This document shows positions 1-11,929 of a stretch of 64,000 nucleotides of DNA, in pieces. The position numbers and the translations under genes are program-made. The DNA is from Bacillus sp. FJAT-52991. GTDB taxonomy: Bacteria; Bacillota; Bacilli; Bacillales; Domibacillaceae. Position 1 is the stretch's first letter. Every line of letters begins with the position of its first letter. The notes under the pieces were generated by a model, which was not told the DNA's origin, made no database searches, and was given only the letters and a program-made list of their open reading frames with translations. The stretch covers positions 97,001-161,000 of the forward strand of contig NZ_CP147404.1 of NCBI RefSeq assembly GCF_037201805.1, read 5' to 3'.

Positions 1-1
1 A

Positions 2-2410
2 GCTCAGAAAGTTTTGGCACTGGCACAGGATGAAGCAATTCGTCTTGGGCATAGCAATATAGGTACAGAGCATATTCTCTTAGGGTTAGTGCGAGAAGGA
101 GAAGGAATTGCTGCAAAAGCTTTATATGGCCTTGGACTTAGTTCGGAGAAAATTCAGCAAGAAGTTGAGAAGTTGATTGGTCGAGGAGAAGGAAGTACAC
201 AAACTGTCCATTACACTCCCCGTGCAAAAAAAGTAACTGAATTATCGATGGATGAGGCAAGAAAACTAGGCCACTCTTATGTAGGAACGGAGCATATCTT
301 GCTTGGATTGATTCGAGAAGGGGAGGGCGTGGCCGCACGAGTTCTTAGTAATTTAGGTGTGAGCTTAAATAAAGCCCGTCAGCAAGTTCTTCAATTACTA
401 GGCAGCAATGAATCAAATGGACATCAAGGTGGAGCAGCATCTAGCGTGAACACACCGACGCTTGATAGTCTAGCTCGAGACTTAACGGTTATAGCGAGAG
501 AAGGTAGTCTAGACCCTGTCATTGGCCGTAGTAAAGAAATTCAAAGGGTCATTGAAGTGTTGAGTAGAAGAACGAAAAATAATCCAGTGTTAATTGGTGA
601 GCCAGGCGTTGGGAAAACGGCCATTGCAGAAGGCCTTGCCCAACAGATTATTAATAATGAAGTGCCGGAAACTCTCCGTAATAAGCGAGTCATGACACTG
701 GATATGGGTACGGTTGTAGCTGGTACAAAGTATCGCGGCGAATTTGAAGACCGTTTAAAGAAAGTAATGGATGAAATTCGTCAGGCGGGAAATATCATTT
801 TATTCATTGATGAGCTGCATACACTCATTGGAGCAGGAGGAGCAGAAGGAGCGATCGATGCTTCCAATATTTTAAAACCTTCCTTAGCTCGTGGGGAATT
901 GCAATGTATTGGTGCAACTACACTTGATGAGTACCGTAAATATATTGAAAAAGATGCCGCACTTGAGCGTCGTTTCCAGCCGATTCAAGTAGATGAACCA
1001 ACATTAGAAGAATCGATTCAAATTTTAAAAGGGTTAAGAGATCGCTATGAGGCGCATCACCGTGTATCGATCACGGATGAAGCGATTGAAGCAGCTGTGA
1101 AAATGTCAGATCGATATATTTCAGATCGCTTTCTTCCAGATAAAGCGATTGATTTAATTGATGAAGCTGGTTCTAAAGTTCGGTTACGCTCCTTTACAAC
1201 ACCTCCTAATCTGAAAGAATTGGAAGTGAAGTTAGAGGGCATCCGAAATGAAAAGGATGCGGCTGTACAAAGTCAAGAGTTTGAAAAAGCGGCATCGTTA
1301 CGTGATTCAGAGCAAAAACTACGTGAAGAACTAGAGCGTACGAAAAACAGCTGGAAAGAAAAGCAAGGCAAAGAAAACAGTGAAGTGACCGTCGAAGATA
1401 TTGCAATTGTTGTCTCTAGTTGGACCGGTATTCCTGTCTCTAAACTTGCTCAAACAGAAACAGAAAAACTGTTAAAATTAGAAGAAATTTTACATTCACG
1501 TCTAATCGGACAGGAAGAAGCGGTAAAAGCTGTCTCTAAAGCAGTCCGTCGTGCAAGAGCTGGTTTAAAAGACCCGAAACGCCCAATTGGTTCATTTATT
1601 TTCTTAGGACCAACTGGTGTCGGTAAAACGGAACTAGCAAAAGCGTTAGCTGAATCGATGTTTGGGGATGAGGATGCGATGATTCGCATTGATATGTCTG
1701 AATACATGGAGAAACATTCGACATCCCGCCTTGTTGGTTCACCTCCAGGATATGTCGGTTATGAGGAAGGCGGCCAGCTAACAGAAAAAGTTCGTCGCAA
1801 GCCATACTCAGTTATATTATTGGATGAAATCGAAAAAGCACATCCCGATGTATTTAATATTTTATTACAAGTGCTTGAGGATGGGCGTTTAACAGATTCA
1901 AAAGGACGTACGGTAGATTTCAGGAACACGGTGCTGATTATGACTTCCAATGTGGGAGCTCAATCGCTGAAACGCAATAAATATGTAGGTTTTAATATTC
2001 AAGATGGAGAACAAGATTTCAAAGATATGAAGGGCAAAGTGATGGAAGAGTTAAAGCGTGCCTTCCGCCCAGAGTTCCTTAACCGTATTGATGAAATTAT
2101 TGTGTTCCATGCTTTAGAGAAAAAGCATTTGAAAGAAATTGTGACATTAATGTCTGATCAGTTAACGAATCGATTGAAGGAGCAAGATATTATCGTTGAA
2201 CTGACGGATAAGGCGAAAGAAAAAATTGCCGATGAAGGATACGATCCAGAGTACGGAGCTCGTCCGCTACGTCGTGCGTTACAAAAACAAGTAGAAGATC
2301 GCTTGTCTGAGGAACTGCTAAAAGGTAAAGTATTAACGGGTCAACATGTGATCGTGGATGTTGATAATAATGAGTTTGTCGTGAAGATAAAGGAACCATC
2401 TGCTTTTTAG
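2..2410 (+). CDS. clpC: ClpC AAA+ unfoldase of the ClpCP protease (5' end cut off)
   Basis: Class III Hsp100 ATPase that unfolds substrates and feeds them to ClpP; in Bacillus it acts with MecA and McsB in stress proteolysis and competence control. Seen: two N-terminal Clp repeats (each with a GTEHILLGL motif), a first AAA+ module with Walker A GEPGVGKT, a UVR-like coiled segment, and a second AAA+ module with GPTGVGKT and the SPPGYVGY pore loop. The frame is open to the first base, and by comparison with Bacillus ClpC about ten N-terminal residues lie outside the window. It is normally the last gene of ctsR-mcsA-mcsB-clpC, and a terminator follows directly. Family assignment is certain. Confidence 0.97.
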   Translation, partial: AQKVLALAQDEAIRLGHSNIGTEHILLGLVREGEGIAAKALYGLGLSSEKIQQEVEKLIGRGEGSTQTVHYTPRAKKVTELSMDEARKLGHSYVGTEHILLGLIREGEGVAARVLSNLGVSLNKARQQVLQLLGSNESNGHQGGAASSVNTPTLDSLARDLTVIAREGSLDPVIGRSKEIQRVIEVLSRRTKNNPVLIGEPGVGKTAIAEGLAQQIINNEVPETLRNKRVMTLDMGTVVAGTKYRGEFEDRLKKVMDEIRQAGNIILFIDELHTLIGAGGAEGAIDASNILKPSLARGELQCIGATTLDEYRKYIEKDAALERRFQPIQVDEPTLEESIQILKGLRDRYEAHHRVSITDEAIEAAVKMSDRYISDRFLPDKAIDLIDEAGSKVRLRSFTTPPNLKELEVKLEGIRNEKDAAVQSQEFEKAASLRDSEQKLREELERTKNSWKEKQGKENSEVTVEDIAIVVSSWTGIPVSKLAQTETEKLLKLEEILHSRLIGQEEAVKAVSKAVRRARAGLKDPKRPIGSFIFLGPTGVGKTELAKALAESMFGDEDAMIRIDMSEYMEKHSTSRLVGSPPGYVGYEEGGQLTEKVRRKPYSVILLDEIEKAHPDVFNILLQVLEDGRLTDSKGRTVDFRNTVLIMTSNVGAQSLKRNKYVGFNIQDGEQDFKDMKGKVMEELKRAFRPEFLNRIDEIIVFHALEKKHLKEIVTLMSDQLTNRLKEQDIIVELTDKAKEKIADEGYDPEYGARPLRRALQKQVEDRLSEELLKGKVLTGQHVIVDVDNNEFVVKIKEPSAF

Positions 2411-2420
2411 TTAACAAGAG

Positions 2421-2460
2421 AAAGGATGCACAACAAGAAATCACAGTGCATCCTTTTTTA
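2421..2460 (+). terminator. Rho-independent terminator after clpC
   Basis: A GGATGCAC/GTGCATCC stem with flanking A and T runs ends in a T-tract. It lies 10 bases after the clpC stop, so it separates clpC from radA. Confidence 0.85.
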
Positions 2461-2501
2461 AAATTTGATGAAAATAAGGTAATATTAGAAGGGAACAAGA
2501 T

Positions 2502-3875
2502 ATGGCGAAGAAAAAAACGAAATTTATGTGTCAATCATGTGGATATGAGTCGCCGAAATGGATGGGAAGATGCCCTGGGTGTAATCAATGGAACCAAATG
2601 GTCGAAGAAGTGTCGATTACGGGTACACCCAAGCGGACATTTATGCATTCAGAAACAACGGTTTCTACAAAGCCGGCTAAGTTATCAGCGGTAGAGACAG
2701 TCCAAGAACCAAGGGTCACAACGGATTTAAAGGAATTTAACCGAGTGCTAGGTGGAGGTGTTGTGCCAGGATCGCTCGTCTTAATTGGGGGAGATCCGGG
2801 GATTGGGAAATCAACGTTGCTGTTACAAGTCTCTTCGCAACTAAGTGCAAAGGCGAGTAAAGTGTTATATATATCCGGTGAGGAATCGATTAAGCAGACG
2901 AAATTACGAGCCGATCGACTAGCGGTGAAGGATGATAATTTATTCATCTATTCGGAAACGAATTTGCAGCTCATTCATTCTGCGATTGAAGAATTGGCGC
3001 CATCTTTTGTTATTATTGATTCTATTCAGACGGTATATCATCCTGAAGTGACTTCTGCTCCAGGAAGCGTGTCTCAAGTGCGTGAATGTACGGCTGAACT
3101 GATGCGAATCGCGAAAATGAATGGAATCGCGATCTTTATTGTTGGCCATGTTACAAAAGAAGGTTCGATTGCAGGACCTCGATTATTGGAGCATATGGTG
3201 GATACTGTGTTATATTTTGAAGGAGAACGTCATCATACGTACCGAATTTTACGAGCGGTAAAAAATCGTTTCGGTTCTACAAATGAAATGGGCATTTTTG
3301 AAATGAAAGAAGATGGATTAGAAGAAGTAGCGAATCCATCAGAAATATTTTTAGAAGAACGTTCTCAAGGTACATCTGGTTCGACCGTTGTTGCATCTAT
3401 GGAAGGAACACGACCCGTTCTTGTTGAAATTCAAGCGCTCATATCACCAACCGTTTTTGGGAATCCTCGTCGAATGGCAACAGGTATTGATCACAATCGA
3501 GTGACACTTTTAATGGCGGTACTTGAAAAGCGAGTGGGGTTACTGTTGCAAAATCAAGATGCTTACTTGAAAGTAGCAGGTGGAGTCAAGCTGGATGAAC
3601 CAGCGATTGATCTAGCGATTGCTGTTAGTATTGCTTCAAGTTTTCGTGATCAGCCAACAAATCCGACTGATTGTATTATTGGAGAAGTTGGGTTGACCGG
3701 TGAAGTGAGAAGAGTATCAAGAATTGAACAGCGAGTCTCTGAGGCCGCTAAGCTAGGATTTACTCGTATTATTATACCGTCTAATAATTTAGGTGGATGG
3801 AAAGTACCTGAAGGAGTTGAACTAGCGGCTGTCTCTACGGTGAATGAAGCACTCAAAATTATTTTTGGTAAATAA
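2502..3875 (+). CDS. radA: RadA/Sms DNA repair ATPase
   Basis: RecA-like branch-migration helicase used in recombination repair and natural transformation. Seen in 457 residues: an N-terminal C4 zinc finger (C10, C13, C24, C27), Walker [11 protein letters not shown] at 96-105, the RadA-specific KNRFG motif at 254-258, and a C-terminal Lon-protease-like domain from about 300. Length is normal. The ATG follows an AGAAGGGA ribosome site. In Bacillus radA is followed by disA, but here it is followed by yacL with only 98 bases between. Confidence 0.97.
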   Translation: MAKKKTKFMCQSCGYESPKWMGRCPGCNQWNQMVEEVSITGTPKRTFMHSETTVSTKPAKLSAVETVQEPRVTTDLKEFNRVLGGGVVPGSLVLIGGDPGIGKSTLLLQVSSQLSAKASKVLYISGEESIKQTKLRADRLAVKDDNLFIYSETNLQLIHSAIEELAPSFVIIDSIQTVYHPEVTSAPGSVSQVRECTAELMRIAKMNGIAIFIVGHVTKEGSIAGPRLLEHMVDTVLYFEGERHHTYRILRAVKNRFGSTNEMGIFEMKEDGLEEVANPSEIFLEERSQGTSGSTVVASMEGTRPVLVEIQALISPTVFGNPRRMATGIDHNRVTLLMAVLEKRVGLLLQNQDAYLKVAGGVKLDEPAIDLAIAVSIASSFRDQPTNPTDCIIGEVGLTGEVRRVSRIEQRVSEAAKLGFTRIIIPSNNLGGWKVPEGVELAAVSTVNEALKIIFGK

Positions 3876-3973
3876 CTATTTTGAGGTTAATGAATGAATA
3901 AACATAGTTTTTTCAAAAAAACGGTTTTAAATGGAAAAAAGTGTTTATAATAATATGAGGAGGTGAAGGTAGG

Positions 3974-5062
3974 ATGTTAAGACGTCTTGTGCAGGCGGGC
4001 TTTATTATTTTAGGTGGTACACTAGGCATTATTTTGATTCCGGACTTTTTAAAATTAATTAAATTAGATGACGTTCACTTAATTAATAACCCGTATGTGG
4101 CAGCTATATTAGGAGCGTTGCTGTTTTATGTGCTAACCTTTTGGGCAATTGATCATATAGTTAGTTTTGTGAAATGGTTAGAAGATTGCATTGTGACTGC
4201 TCCGTTGACGGACATTCTTTCTGGAAGTTTAGGGTTAATTTTAGGGTTAATTGTAGCCTTTTTGGCAGGGAGTACCCTGTCTTCTGTTGAAATCCCGCTT
4301 GTGAACACAGTAGTACCGATTTTCTTAACATTATTACTTGGTTACTTAGGGTTCCAAGTAGGCTTTAAAAAACGAGATGAGATTACTAGTCTTTTCTCAA
4401 TCAATAAAGGTGGAAAGAAAAAAGAAGTCGTTGAGGAACTTGTGGTGCCGAAGAAGTCGAATAAAATTTTGGACACAAGTGTAATTATTGATGGTAGAAT
4501 TGCTGATATTTGTCAAACGGGCTTTTTAGAAGGGTGTATTATCATTCCTCAATTCGTCCTTGAAGAATTGCAACATATTGCTGATTCTTCCGATACGTTA
4601 AAGCGAACGAAAGGGCGAAGAGGTTTAGATATTTTAAATCGTATTCAAAAAGACATCCCGGTTGATGTGGAGATTATTGAGCGAGATTTTGAGGATATTC
4701 AAGAAGTAGATAGCAAGCTTGTGAAGCTAGCGAAAGAGATGAACGGGATCGTTGTGACGAATGATTTTAATTTAAATAAAGTATGTGAATTGCAAAACGT
4801 CCAAGTGTTAAATATTAACGATTTAGCAAACGCGGTGAAGCCATTAGTCATCCCTGGAGAGGAAATGCATGTGCTTGTCATTAAGGATGGGAAAGAGCAG
4901 AAGCAGGGGATTGCTTATTTAGACGATGGTACGATGATCGTTGTAGAAGAAGGACGAGACTATATCGGCAAGCATATTGATGTAGTGGTTACAAGTGTAC
5001 TACAAACATCAGCAGGACGAATGATTTTTGCTAAGCCGAAAATGATTGAAAAAGCGCTTTAA
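3974..5062 (+). CDS. yacL: YacL-type membrane PIN/TRAM domain protein
   Basis: Probable membrane-anchored ribonuclease; the substrate is unknown. Seen in 362 residues: four hydrophobic segments in the first 130 residues, a PIN nuclease domain beginning at [11 protein letters not shown] (acidic D167 and D173) and running to about 285, and a C-terminal TRAM domain expected to bind RNA. It starts after a strong GGAGGTG site and is followed after 14 bases by ispD. With disA missing it follows radA directly. The upstream gap contains a TATAAT-like hexamer near 3945 but no clear -35, so its promoter is uncertain. Confidence 0.9.
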   Translation: MLRRLVQAGFIILGGTLGIILIPDFLKLIKLDDVHLINNPYVAAILGALLFYVLTFWAIDHIVSFVKWLEDCIVTAPLTDILSGSLGLILGLIVAFLAGSTLSSVEIPLVNTVVPIFLTLLLGYLGFQVGFKKRDEITSLFSINKGGKKKEVVEELVVPKKSNKILDTSVIIDGRIADICQTGFLEGCIIIPQFVLEELQHIADSSDTLKRTKGRRGLDILNRIQKDIPVDVEIIERDFEDIQEVDSKLVKLAKEMNGIVVTNDFNLNKVCELQNVQVLNINDLANAVKPLVIPGEEMHVLVIKDGKEQKQGIAYLDDGTMIVVEEGRDYIGKHIDVVVTSVLQTSAGRMIFAKPKMIEKAL

Positions 5063-5076
5063 AGGGGAATCGATGA

Positions 5077-5757
<681 letters not shown>

Positions 5758-5771
5758 AGGAGACATGAATC

Positions 5772-6254
5772 ATGTTTCGTATTGGACAAGGATTTGATGT
5801 TCATCAATTAACGGAAGGCCGCCCATTAATTATTGGGGGAATTGAAATCCCGTATGAAAAAGGATTGCTTGGACATTCTGATGCGGATGTTTTATTACAC
5901 ACGATTGCAGATGCTTGTCTTGGAGCGATTGGTGAAGGAGACATCGGCAAGCACTTTCCGGATACTGACCCTGCATTTAAAGATGCGGACTCCGCTGTTT
6001 TACTACAGCATGTTTGGAAGCTAGTACAAGAAAAAGGCTATGTTTTAGGAAATGTAGATTGTACCATTATGGCGCAACAGCCGAAAATGGCTCCGCATAT
6101 TGAAAAGATGCGAAAAAGAATTGCAGAACTTCTAGAAGCGGACGTGTCACAAGTGAATGTAAAGGCAACAACAACAGAGAAGTTAGGGTTTGTTGGCAGA
6201 GAAGAAGGAATTGCTTCACAAGCAACCGTTCTTTTAGTCAAGCCTACTATGTAA
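5772..6254 (+). CDS. ispF: 2-C-methyl-D-erythritol 2,4-cyclodiphosphate synthase
   Basis: Converts CDP-ME 2-phosphate to the cyclic diphosphate with loss of CMP, two steps after IspD in the MEP pathway. The 160 residues show the divalent-metal ligands D9, H11 and H43, the [10 protein letters not shown] motif and the conserved C-terminal TTTEKLGF segment. Family members are trimeric. The ATG is preceded by AAAGGAGA. Confidence 0.96.
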   Translation: MFRIGQGFDVHQLTEGRPLIIGGIEIPYEKGLLGHSDADVLLHTIADACLGAIGEGDIGKHFPDTDPAFKDADSAVLLQHVWKLVQEKGYVLGNVDCTIMAQQPKMAPHIEKMRKRIAELLEADVSQVNVKATTTEKLGFVGREEGIASQATVLLVKPTM

Positions 6255-6337
6255 TCGTCTTTCTTCTAGTAAGTAACAGTGGTAAAATAGAAAAATAATT
6301 ATGTAAAGCTATAGGGAAGAATCGAGGAGGAAGCAGC

Positions 6338-7798
6338 ATGGCCAATGATATTCGCGTACGGTATGCGCCAAGCCCGACAGGTCACTTACATATCGGGAAT
6401 GCACGTACAGCACTGTTTAACTATTTATATGCCCGCAATAAAGGCGGAAAATTTATTATTCGAATTGAAGATACGGATCAAAAACGAAACATTGAAGGCG
6501 GCGAAGAGAGTCAATTAACATACTTGCGCTGGCTTGGTATCGACTGGGATGAAGGTGTCGATGTCGGTGGGGAATATGGGCCATATCGTCAATCGGAACG
6601 CAATGATATTTATAAAAAATATTATGACCAGCTATTAGAAGAGGGCAAAGCTTATAAATGCTATTGTACATCAGAAGAGCTAGAAGCAGAGCGCGAGGCT
6701 CAGCAAGCGGCTGGGAAAGATATGCCAGGGTATTCTGGAAAGTGCCGTCATTTAACAGAGGAAGAACAAGCGAAGCTAGAGGCGGAAGGACGTACACCAA
6801 GCATTCGTATTAAAGTGCCAAAAGGCGAAGTGCTATCTTTTAACGATATGGTTAAAGGTGAAGTGTCTTTTGAATCAGATGATATTTCTGATTTTGTTAT
6901 TGTGAAACAAGATGGAACGCCAACTTATAACTTTGCTGTTGCCATTGATGATCGTTTAATGGAAATGTCTCATGTTCTTCGTGGAGATGACCATATTTCA
7001 AATACACCGAAACAGCTGGTGATTTATCGAGCTCTTGGCTGGGAGCCTCCTATTTTCGGACACATGACATTAATTGTTAACGAAAGCCGTAAAAAATTAA
7101 GTAAACGGGATGAGTCGATCATTCAATTTATTGAACAATATAAAGAGCTTGGCTATTTACCTGAAGCGCTCTTCAATTTCATTACATTGCTTGGCTGGTC
7201 TCCACAAGGGGAAGAAGAGATCTTTTCTAAAGAAGAATTTATTGATATCTTTACGGCAGAGCGCTTATCGAAATCTCCTGCTTTATTTGACCAACAGAAA
7301 TTGCAGTGGATGAATAATCAATATATGAAAAAAGTGGATGTCGATCGAGTGGTTGAATTGGCACTTCCGCATTTAGTTAAGGCGGGACGTATCGATGAAA
7401 ATCCGTCTGCTGATCAGCTTGAATGGACGAAACAATTGATTGCTCTTTTCCAAGAAAAAATGAGCTACGGAGCAGAGATTGTTGAATTATCCGAGCTATT
7501 CTTTAAAAAGGAACTCACTTTTGAAGAGGAAGCGAAAGAAGTGCTTCAAGAAGAACAAGTACGTGAAGTAATGACTTCCTTCCTTGCCAAAGTAGACGAG
7601 CTAGAAGCATTCGAAGCAGAAGAAATTAAAAAAGCGATGAAAGCTGTTCAAAAAGAAACAGGTCATAAAGGCAAAAAATTATTTATGCCAATTCGTGCGG
7701 CGGTAACAGGTCAAACACATGGTCCTGACTTGCCGAAAGCGATTGAATTGATCGGAAAAGAAGCAGTGAAAGAACGCTTACAACAGATTATCAATTAA
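6338..7798 (+). CDS. gltX: Glutamyl-tRNA synthetase
   Basis: Class I aminoacyl-tRNA synthetase. In Bacilli it is non-discriminating and also charges tRNA-Gln, which GatCAB then amidates. The 486 residues contain the HIGH-type motif HLHIGNA at 16-22 and the KMSKS-type motif KLSKRDES near 252, followed by an anticodon-binding C-terminal half. It starts at ATG after CGAGGAGGAAG. There is no obvious terminator before the T-box leader of cysE, which starts about 50 bases later. Confidence 0.97.
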   Translation: MANDIRVRYAPSPTGHLHIGNARTALFNYLYARNKGGKFIIRIEDTDQKRNIEGGEESQLTYLRWLGIDWDEGVDVGGEYGPYRQSERNDIYKKYYDQLLEEGKAYKCYCTSEELEAEREAQQAAGKDMPGYSGKCRHLTEEEQAKLEAEGRTPSIRIKVPKGEVLSFNDMVKGEVSFESDDISDFVIVKQDGTPTYNFAVAIDDRLMEMSHVLRGDDHISNTPKQLVIYRALGWEPPIFGHMTLIVNESRKKLSKRDESIIQFIEQYKELGYLPEALFNFITLLGWSPQGEEEIFSKEEFIDIFTAERLSKSPALFDQQKLQWMNNQYMKKVDVDRVVELALPHLVKAGRIDENPSADQLEWTKQLIALFQEKMSYGAEIVELSELFFKKELTFEEEAKEVLQEEQVREVMTSFLAKVDELEAFEAEEIKKAMKAVQKETGHKGKKLFMPIRAAVTGQTHGPDLPKAIELIGKEAVKERLQQIIN

Positions 7799-7844
7799 CA
7801 TTTTCGCTCAAATGTAATATATTATAGTTAGATAAAATTCGATA

Positions 7845-8085
7845 ATAAAGCGTTGAAGAGGAAAAGTAGGTAATCGAAGCTTCCCAGAGAGAATCGTCAC
7901 CGGCTGAAAGCGATTTAAGTGACTCGATTATTGAAGTGCCCCTCTGAGTCTGTGGCTGAACTAAGAGTAAGCTACAGCGGGAACTCCCGTTAACAGTTTC
8001 AAGTTGGGGAGATAGGCATGCCTATTTCTCAAACAGAGTGGAACCGCGTAAATGAAACGTCTCTGTCAGATCAGAGGCGTTTTTG
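7845..8085 (+). promoter_or_regulatory. T-box riboswitch controlling cysE-cysS
   Basis: Long leader filling the gltX-cysE gap. It contains the canonical T-box AGAGTGGAACCGCG at about 8035-8048 and then a terminator hairpin (AACGTCTCTG/CAGAGGCGTT plus T-tract, about 8056-8085). A TGC triplet at 7937-7939 lies where a Cys specifier codon would be expected, matching cysS downstream. Uncharged tRNA-Cys is therefore expected to prevent termination. The specifier assignment comes from reading, not from folding. Confidence 0.9.
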
Positions 8086-8134
8086 TTTTGCTTTTGAATT
8101 GAAATCAACATGGTGGTGAGGGGGAGGAATGATC

Positions 8135-8800
8135 ATGTTTAAAGTATTAAAAGAAGATATCGATACGATATTTGAACAGGACCCAGCAGCGCGCAGCTAT
8201 TTAGAGGTCATCTTAACGTATTCTGGGCTACACGCGATTTGGGGACATCGCCTAGCTCATGCTTTTTATAAAAGAAAATTTTATTTCATTGCCCGTCTGA
8301 TCTCACAAGTCAGCCGTTTCTTTACTGGAATCGAAATTCACCCAGGTGCTCAAATTGGTCGTCGGTTATTTATTGATCATGGCATGGGCGTGGTTATTGG
8401 TGAAACATGTGAAATTGGCGATGATGTTACTATTTACCAAGGGGTTACACTTGGAGGTACTGGGAAAGAAAAAGGAAAGCGGCATCCGACGGTGAAAGAT
8501 CATGTGTTGATTGCGACTGGTGCAAAAGTGCTCGGTTCGATTACGGTTGGGGAGAACTCGAAAGTAGGTGCGGGTTCTGTCGTATTAAAGGATGTTCCAC
8601 CTGATTCAACAGTTGTCGGAATTCCAGGGAAAATTGTCATTCGCGATGGCAAAAAGATTAAAAAAGATTTAAATCACCGGGATTTACCGGATCCGGTGGC
8701 CGACCGACTTCAAGCAATGGAAAAAGAAATGAACCAGCTAAAACAGGAACTTAATGAGCTACGGAAGGGAGAATATCAAAATGACCATTCGTCTGTATAA
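8135..8800 (+). CDS. cysE: Serine O-acetyltransferase
   Basis: Transfers acetyl from acetyl-CoA to L-serine, giving O-acetylserine for cysteine synthesis. The protein has an N-terminal helical region, then left-handed beta-helix hexapeptide repeats, including [11 protein letters not shown] and the active-site [11 protein letters not shown] segment. I place the start at 8135 (MFKVLKED) because GGGGAGGA ends immediately before the upstream ATG at 8129, leaving that one no spacing. The gene overlaps the cysS start by 20 bases and shares its T-box. Confidence 0.95.
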   Translation: MFKVLKEDIDTIFEQDPAARSYLEVILTYSGLHAIWGHRLAHAFYKRKFYFIARLISQVSRFFTGIEIHPGAQIGRRLFIDHGMGVVIGETCEIGDDVTIYQGVTLGGTGKEKGKRHPTVKDHVLIATGAKVLGSITVGENSKVGAGSVVLKDVPPDSTVVGIPGKIVIRDGKKIKKDLNHRDLPDPVADRLQAMEKEMNQLKQELNELRKGEYQNDHSSV

Positions 8801-10178
8801 CACTTTAACGCGTAAGAAAGAAGAGTTGATTCCTTTAGAAGAAGGAAAGATAAAAATGTATGTATGCGGTCCAACCGTCTACAACTATATTCATATTGGT
8901 AACGCTCGTCCGGCGATTGTATTTGACACCGTTCGACGTTATTTACAATATCGTGGTTACGATGTCACTTTTGTCTCTAATTTTACTGATGTCGATGATA
9001 AATTAATTAAAGCGGCTAATGAACTTGGCGAAGAAGTACCAACTATAGCGGAACGATTTATTAAAGCGTACTTTGAAGATACAGGAGCTCTAGGCTGCCA
9101 AAAGGCGGATGTGCATCCGCGTGTTACGGAAAATATTGAATTAATTATTGATTTTATTGAGCAACTGATTGAAAAAGGCTTTGCTTATGAGTCAGCTGGC
9201 GATGTGTATTACCGTACAAGAAAATTTGATGGCTATGGAAAGCTTTCACAGCAATCGATCGATGAGCTAAAAGTGGGCGCGCGCATTGGCGTTGGCGAAA
9301 AGAAAGAAGAAGCGCTTGATTTCGTTCTTTGGAAAGCGGCGAAAGAAGGAGAAATTTATTGGGAAAGCCCATGGGGGAAAGGTCGTCCGGGTTGGCATAT
9401 TGAATGCTCCGCGATGGCGAGAAAATATTTAGGTGATACAATAGATATACATGCGGGAGGACAAGATTTAGCTTTCCCACATCACGAAAATGAAATTGCT
9501 CAATCGGAAGCATTGACAGGCCAATCGTTTGCTCGCTATTGGATGCATAATGGATATATTAATATTGATAATGAAAAAATGTCGAAATCTCTTGGGAATT
9601 TTGTTCTTGTCCACGACATTATTCAGCAAATCGATCCACAAGTATTACGGTTTTTCATGCTGTCTGTTCATTATCGTCATCCGATTAACTATAACGAAGA
9701 GTTGCTTGAACAAGCGAGAACGTCCCTTGAGCGCTTAAAAACGGCATATGAGAATTTGAAACATCGCAAGCAAGCTAGCACGAACCTGACGGAAAACAGT
9801 GAAAATTGGCTGGTGAAAATCCAGGAGATTCGTCAAGTCTTTACAGAAGAAATGGATGATGATTTTAATACGGCGAATGCGATTTCCGTTTTGTTTGATT
9901 TGTCGAAACATGCAAATTATTACTTAATGGAAAAGCATACATCCACAGACGTAATCGACGCTTTCTTAAAAGAGTTTGAAGACTTATTTTTCATTCTTGG
10001 TTTAAGCCTTGAAGAAGAAGGGTTGCTTGATGAGGAAGTTGAAGCGTTAATTGAACAACGAATCCAAGCAAGAAAAGAGCGCAATTTTCAATTGGCTGAT
10101 GAGATTCGTGATAAATTGAAGGAAATGAACATTATTTTAGAAGATACGCCGCAAGGCATCCGCTGGAAAAGAGGATAA
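8781..10178 (+). CDS. cysS: Cysteinyl-tRNA synthetase
   Basis: Class I synthetase charging tRNA-Cys. The 465 residues show zinc ligand C29, the HIGH-type IHIGNARP motif, the GWHIECSAM zinc/Cys recognition segment and the KMSKS motif (KMSKSLGN). I chose ATG 8781 (MTIRLYNT) over an upstream start because it matches the family N-terminus and has a GGGAGAA ribosome site. It lies inside the cysE 3' end, so the two are translationally coupled. MrnC starts 2 bases after the stop. Confidence 0.96.
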   Translation: MTIRLYNTLTRKKEELIPLEEGKIKMYVCGPTVYNYIHIGNARPAIVFDTVRRYLQYRGYDVTFVSNFTDVDDKLIKAANELGEEVPTIAERFIKAYFEDTGALGCQKADVHPRVTENIELIIDFIEQLIEKGFAYESAGDVYYRTRKFDGYGKLSQQSIDELKVGARIGVGEKKEEALDFVLWKAAKEGEIYWESPWGKGRPGWHIECSAMARKYLGDTIDIHAGGQDLAFPHHENEIAQSEALTGQSFARYWMHNGYINIDNEKMSKSLGNFVLVHDIIQQIDPQVLRFFMLSVHYRHPINYNEELLEQARTSLERLKTAYENLKHRKQASTNLTENSENWLVKIQEIRQVFTEEMDDDFNTANAISVLFDLSKHANYYLMEKHTSTDVIDAFLKEFEDLFFILGLSLEEEGLLDEEVEALIEQRIQARKERNFQLADEIRDKLKEMNIILEDTPQGIRWKRG

Positions 10179-10180
10179 AT

Positions 10181-10582
10181 ATGCTGGAGTTCGCACCATT
10201 GAAAGACGCTAAGCAAATGAATAGTTTGGCCCTTGCTTATATGGGGGATGGTATATATGAGGTATATGTACGACGTCATCTTCTCGAATTAGGAAAGGTA
10301 AAGCCGCAATTATTGCATAAAGAGGCGACCAAATATGTGTCGGCAAAAGCGCAGGCGAAAGTGTTATTTCAAATGATTGAAGAGGAAAAACTAACAGAAG
10401 AAGAGCTAGCGATTGTTCGAAGAGGGCGCAATGCAAAATCAGGAACGATACCGAAAAATACCGATGTACAAACATATCGGTATAGCACAGCGTTCGAGGC
10501 GCTTCTCGGCTCCCTCTTTTTAACTGGACAAGATCATCGTCTTGTCGAAATCATCGAATATTGTCTAAATCAGGAAGTTTAA
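10181..10582 (+). CDS. mrnC: Mini-ribonuclease III
   Basis: Dimeric RNase III-type nuclease without a double-strand RNA-binding domain; in B. subtilis it matures 23S rRNA. The 133 residues show the catalytic-domain motif [14 protein letters not shown] (acidic D23 and E27) and the second acidic motif [10 protein letters not shown] near 107. It is slightly shorter than the roughly 143-residue B. subtilis protein. It is packed tightly between cysS and rlmB in one operon. Confidence 0.94.
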   Translation: MLEFAPLKDAKQMNSLALAYMGDGIYEVYVRRHLLELGKVKPQLLHKEATKYVSAKAQAKVLFQMIEEEKLTEEELAIVRRGRNAKSGTIPKNTDVQTYRYSTAFEALLGSLFLTGQDHRLVEIIEYCLNQEV

Positions 10583-10600
10583 GGAGAGGAGGAAGAAAAT

Positions 10601-11344
10601 ATGTCAAAAGAATTTATCTCAGGTAGAAATCCTGTATTAGAAGCATTACGCTCAGACCGCGAAATTAATAAAATTTGGATTTCAGAAGGAGCTCAAAAGG
10701 GCCCGGTGCAACAAATTATTAAAATGGCGAAAGAGCAAAATGTGCTTGTTCAATTTGTTCCTAAACAAAAAGTTGATCAAATGAGTGATGAAAATCATCA
10801 AGGAGTGGTGGCTTCGGTCGCTGCTTATCACTATGCGGAGCTCGATGATCTATTTGCTAAAGCAGAGCAGAGCGGGGAAGCGCCATTCTTTCTGTTGCTT
10901 GATGAAATTGAAGATCCGCATAACCTCGGCTCTATTATGCGTACAGCTGATGCGGTAGGCGCTCACGGGATCATTATTCCGAAGCGTCGGGCAGTTGGTC
11001 TAACAGCAGCAGTAGCTAAAGCGTCCACTGGAGCGATTGAATATATTCCAGTCGTACGTGTGACCAATTTAGCACGAACGATGGATGAACTGAAAGAGCG
11101 TGGGCTGTGGATTGCTGGTACAGATGCTAAAGGTACCGATGATTATCGAAATTTTGATGGGACCATGCCTTTAGGGTTAGTGATTGGAAGTGAGGGTAAA
11201 GGAGTTAGCCGTCTTGTGAAAGAAAAATGTGATTTTCTTATTCAACTGCCAATGGCTGGTGGGGTCACATCTTTAAATGCTTCTGTTGCCGCAGGATTAC
11301 TTATGTATGAGGTTTATCGAAGACGCCATCCTTTAGGGGAGTAA
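10601..11344 (+). CDS. rlmB: 23S rRNA 2'-O-methyltransferase RlmB (SpoU/TrmH family)
   Basis: SAM-dependent SPOUT methyltransferase acting on a guanosine in 23S rRNA. The 247 residues have an N-terminal L30e-like substrate-binding domain and the three knot motifs: NLGSIMRTAD, GLVIGSEGKG and LPMAGGVTSLNASVA. It follows an AGGAGAGGAGG site and precedes rae1 by 3 bases. The exact target nucleotide is inferred from the family. Confidence 0.93.
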   Translation: MSKEFISGRNPVLEALRSDREINKIWISEGAQKGPVQQIIKMAKEQNVLVQFVPKQKVDQMSDENHQGVVASVAAYHYAELDDLFAKAEQSGEAPFFLLLDEIEDPHNLGSIMRTADAVGAHGIIIPKRRAVGLTAAVAKASTGAIEYIPVVRVTNLARTMDELKERGLWIAGTDAKGTDDYRNFDGTMPLGLVIGSEGKGVSRLVKEKCDFLIQLPMAGGVTSLNASVAAGLLMYEVYRRRHPLGE

Positions 11345-11347
11345 GAT

Positions 11348-11857
11348 ATGAACATCCTGATTGTTGATGGATACAACATTATAGGGGATTGGCCAGAACT
11401 TCGAGAACTGAAAAAGCATAATCTTGCCTCTGCTCGTGATCGATTGATTGAGCGGATGGCGGAATACCAAGGGTTTACTGGTAGTCGAGTGATCATCGTG
11501 TTTGATGCGCATTTTGTAAAGGGCACGGAAAAGAAGTATCATGATTCAAAAGTAGAAGTCATTTTTACAAGAGAAAATGAAACAGCGGATGAGCGAATTG
11601 AAAAGTTGGCCATTGAGCTCAACCATATAAAAAATCAAATTTCAGTGGCCACTTCGGATTTTACGGAGCAGTGGGTGATCTTCGCTCAGGGAGCTTTGCG
11701 AATTTCGGCGAGGGAGCTGCTTACAGAAGTGAACTCGATCAACAAAAAGATCGGAAGCAGCATGAAAAAAATTGAAGAAAAGCGGCCAAACGCGAAAATC
11801 CAACTTAGTGACGAAGTGGCAGAAATTTTCGAAAAGTGGCGTCGCGGACAGAAATGA
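11348..11857 (+). CDS. rae1: NYN-domain ribosome-associated endoribonuclease (YacP/Rae1)
   Basis: PIN-like endonuclease; in B. subtilis it enters the ribosomal A site and cleaves certain mRNAs during translation. The 169 residues begin with the NYN signature ILIVDGYNIIGDW (D7) and contain further acidic positions (VIIVFDAHF and TADERIEKL) that form the nuclease pocket. The lysine-rich C-terminus fits ribosome contact. It lies 3 bases after rlmB. The sigH promoter begins just past the stop. Confidence 0.9.
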   Translation: MNILIVDGYNIIGDWPELRELKKHNLASARDRLIERMAEYQGFTGSRVIIVFDAHFVKGTEKKYHDSKVEVIFTRENETADERIEKLAIELNHIKNQISVATSDFTEQWVIFAQGALRISARELLTEVNSINKKIGSSMKKIEEKRPNAKIQLSDEVAEIFEKWRRGQK

Positions 11858-11861
11858 ATAG

Positions 11862-11891
11862 TTGACGTTCAAAAAAACGGTACTGTATAAT
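11862..11891 (+). promoter_or_regulatory. SigA-type promoter of sigH
   Basis: TTGACG at 11862-11867 and a perfect TATAAT at 11886-11891, spaced by 18 bases. The expected start is near 11898, ahead of the GTG start chosen for sigH. Confidence 0.8.
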
Positions 11892-11929
11892 ATTGCTAGT
11901 CTATGTTTTTGCAAGCGGAAGGGATGTGT

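Noticed and set aside
2446..2694. Plus-strand frame overlapping the radA start
   Set aside because: It starts in the clpC terminator and overlaps radA in another frame; the radA frame is the conserved one.
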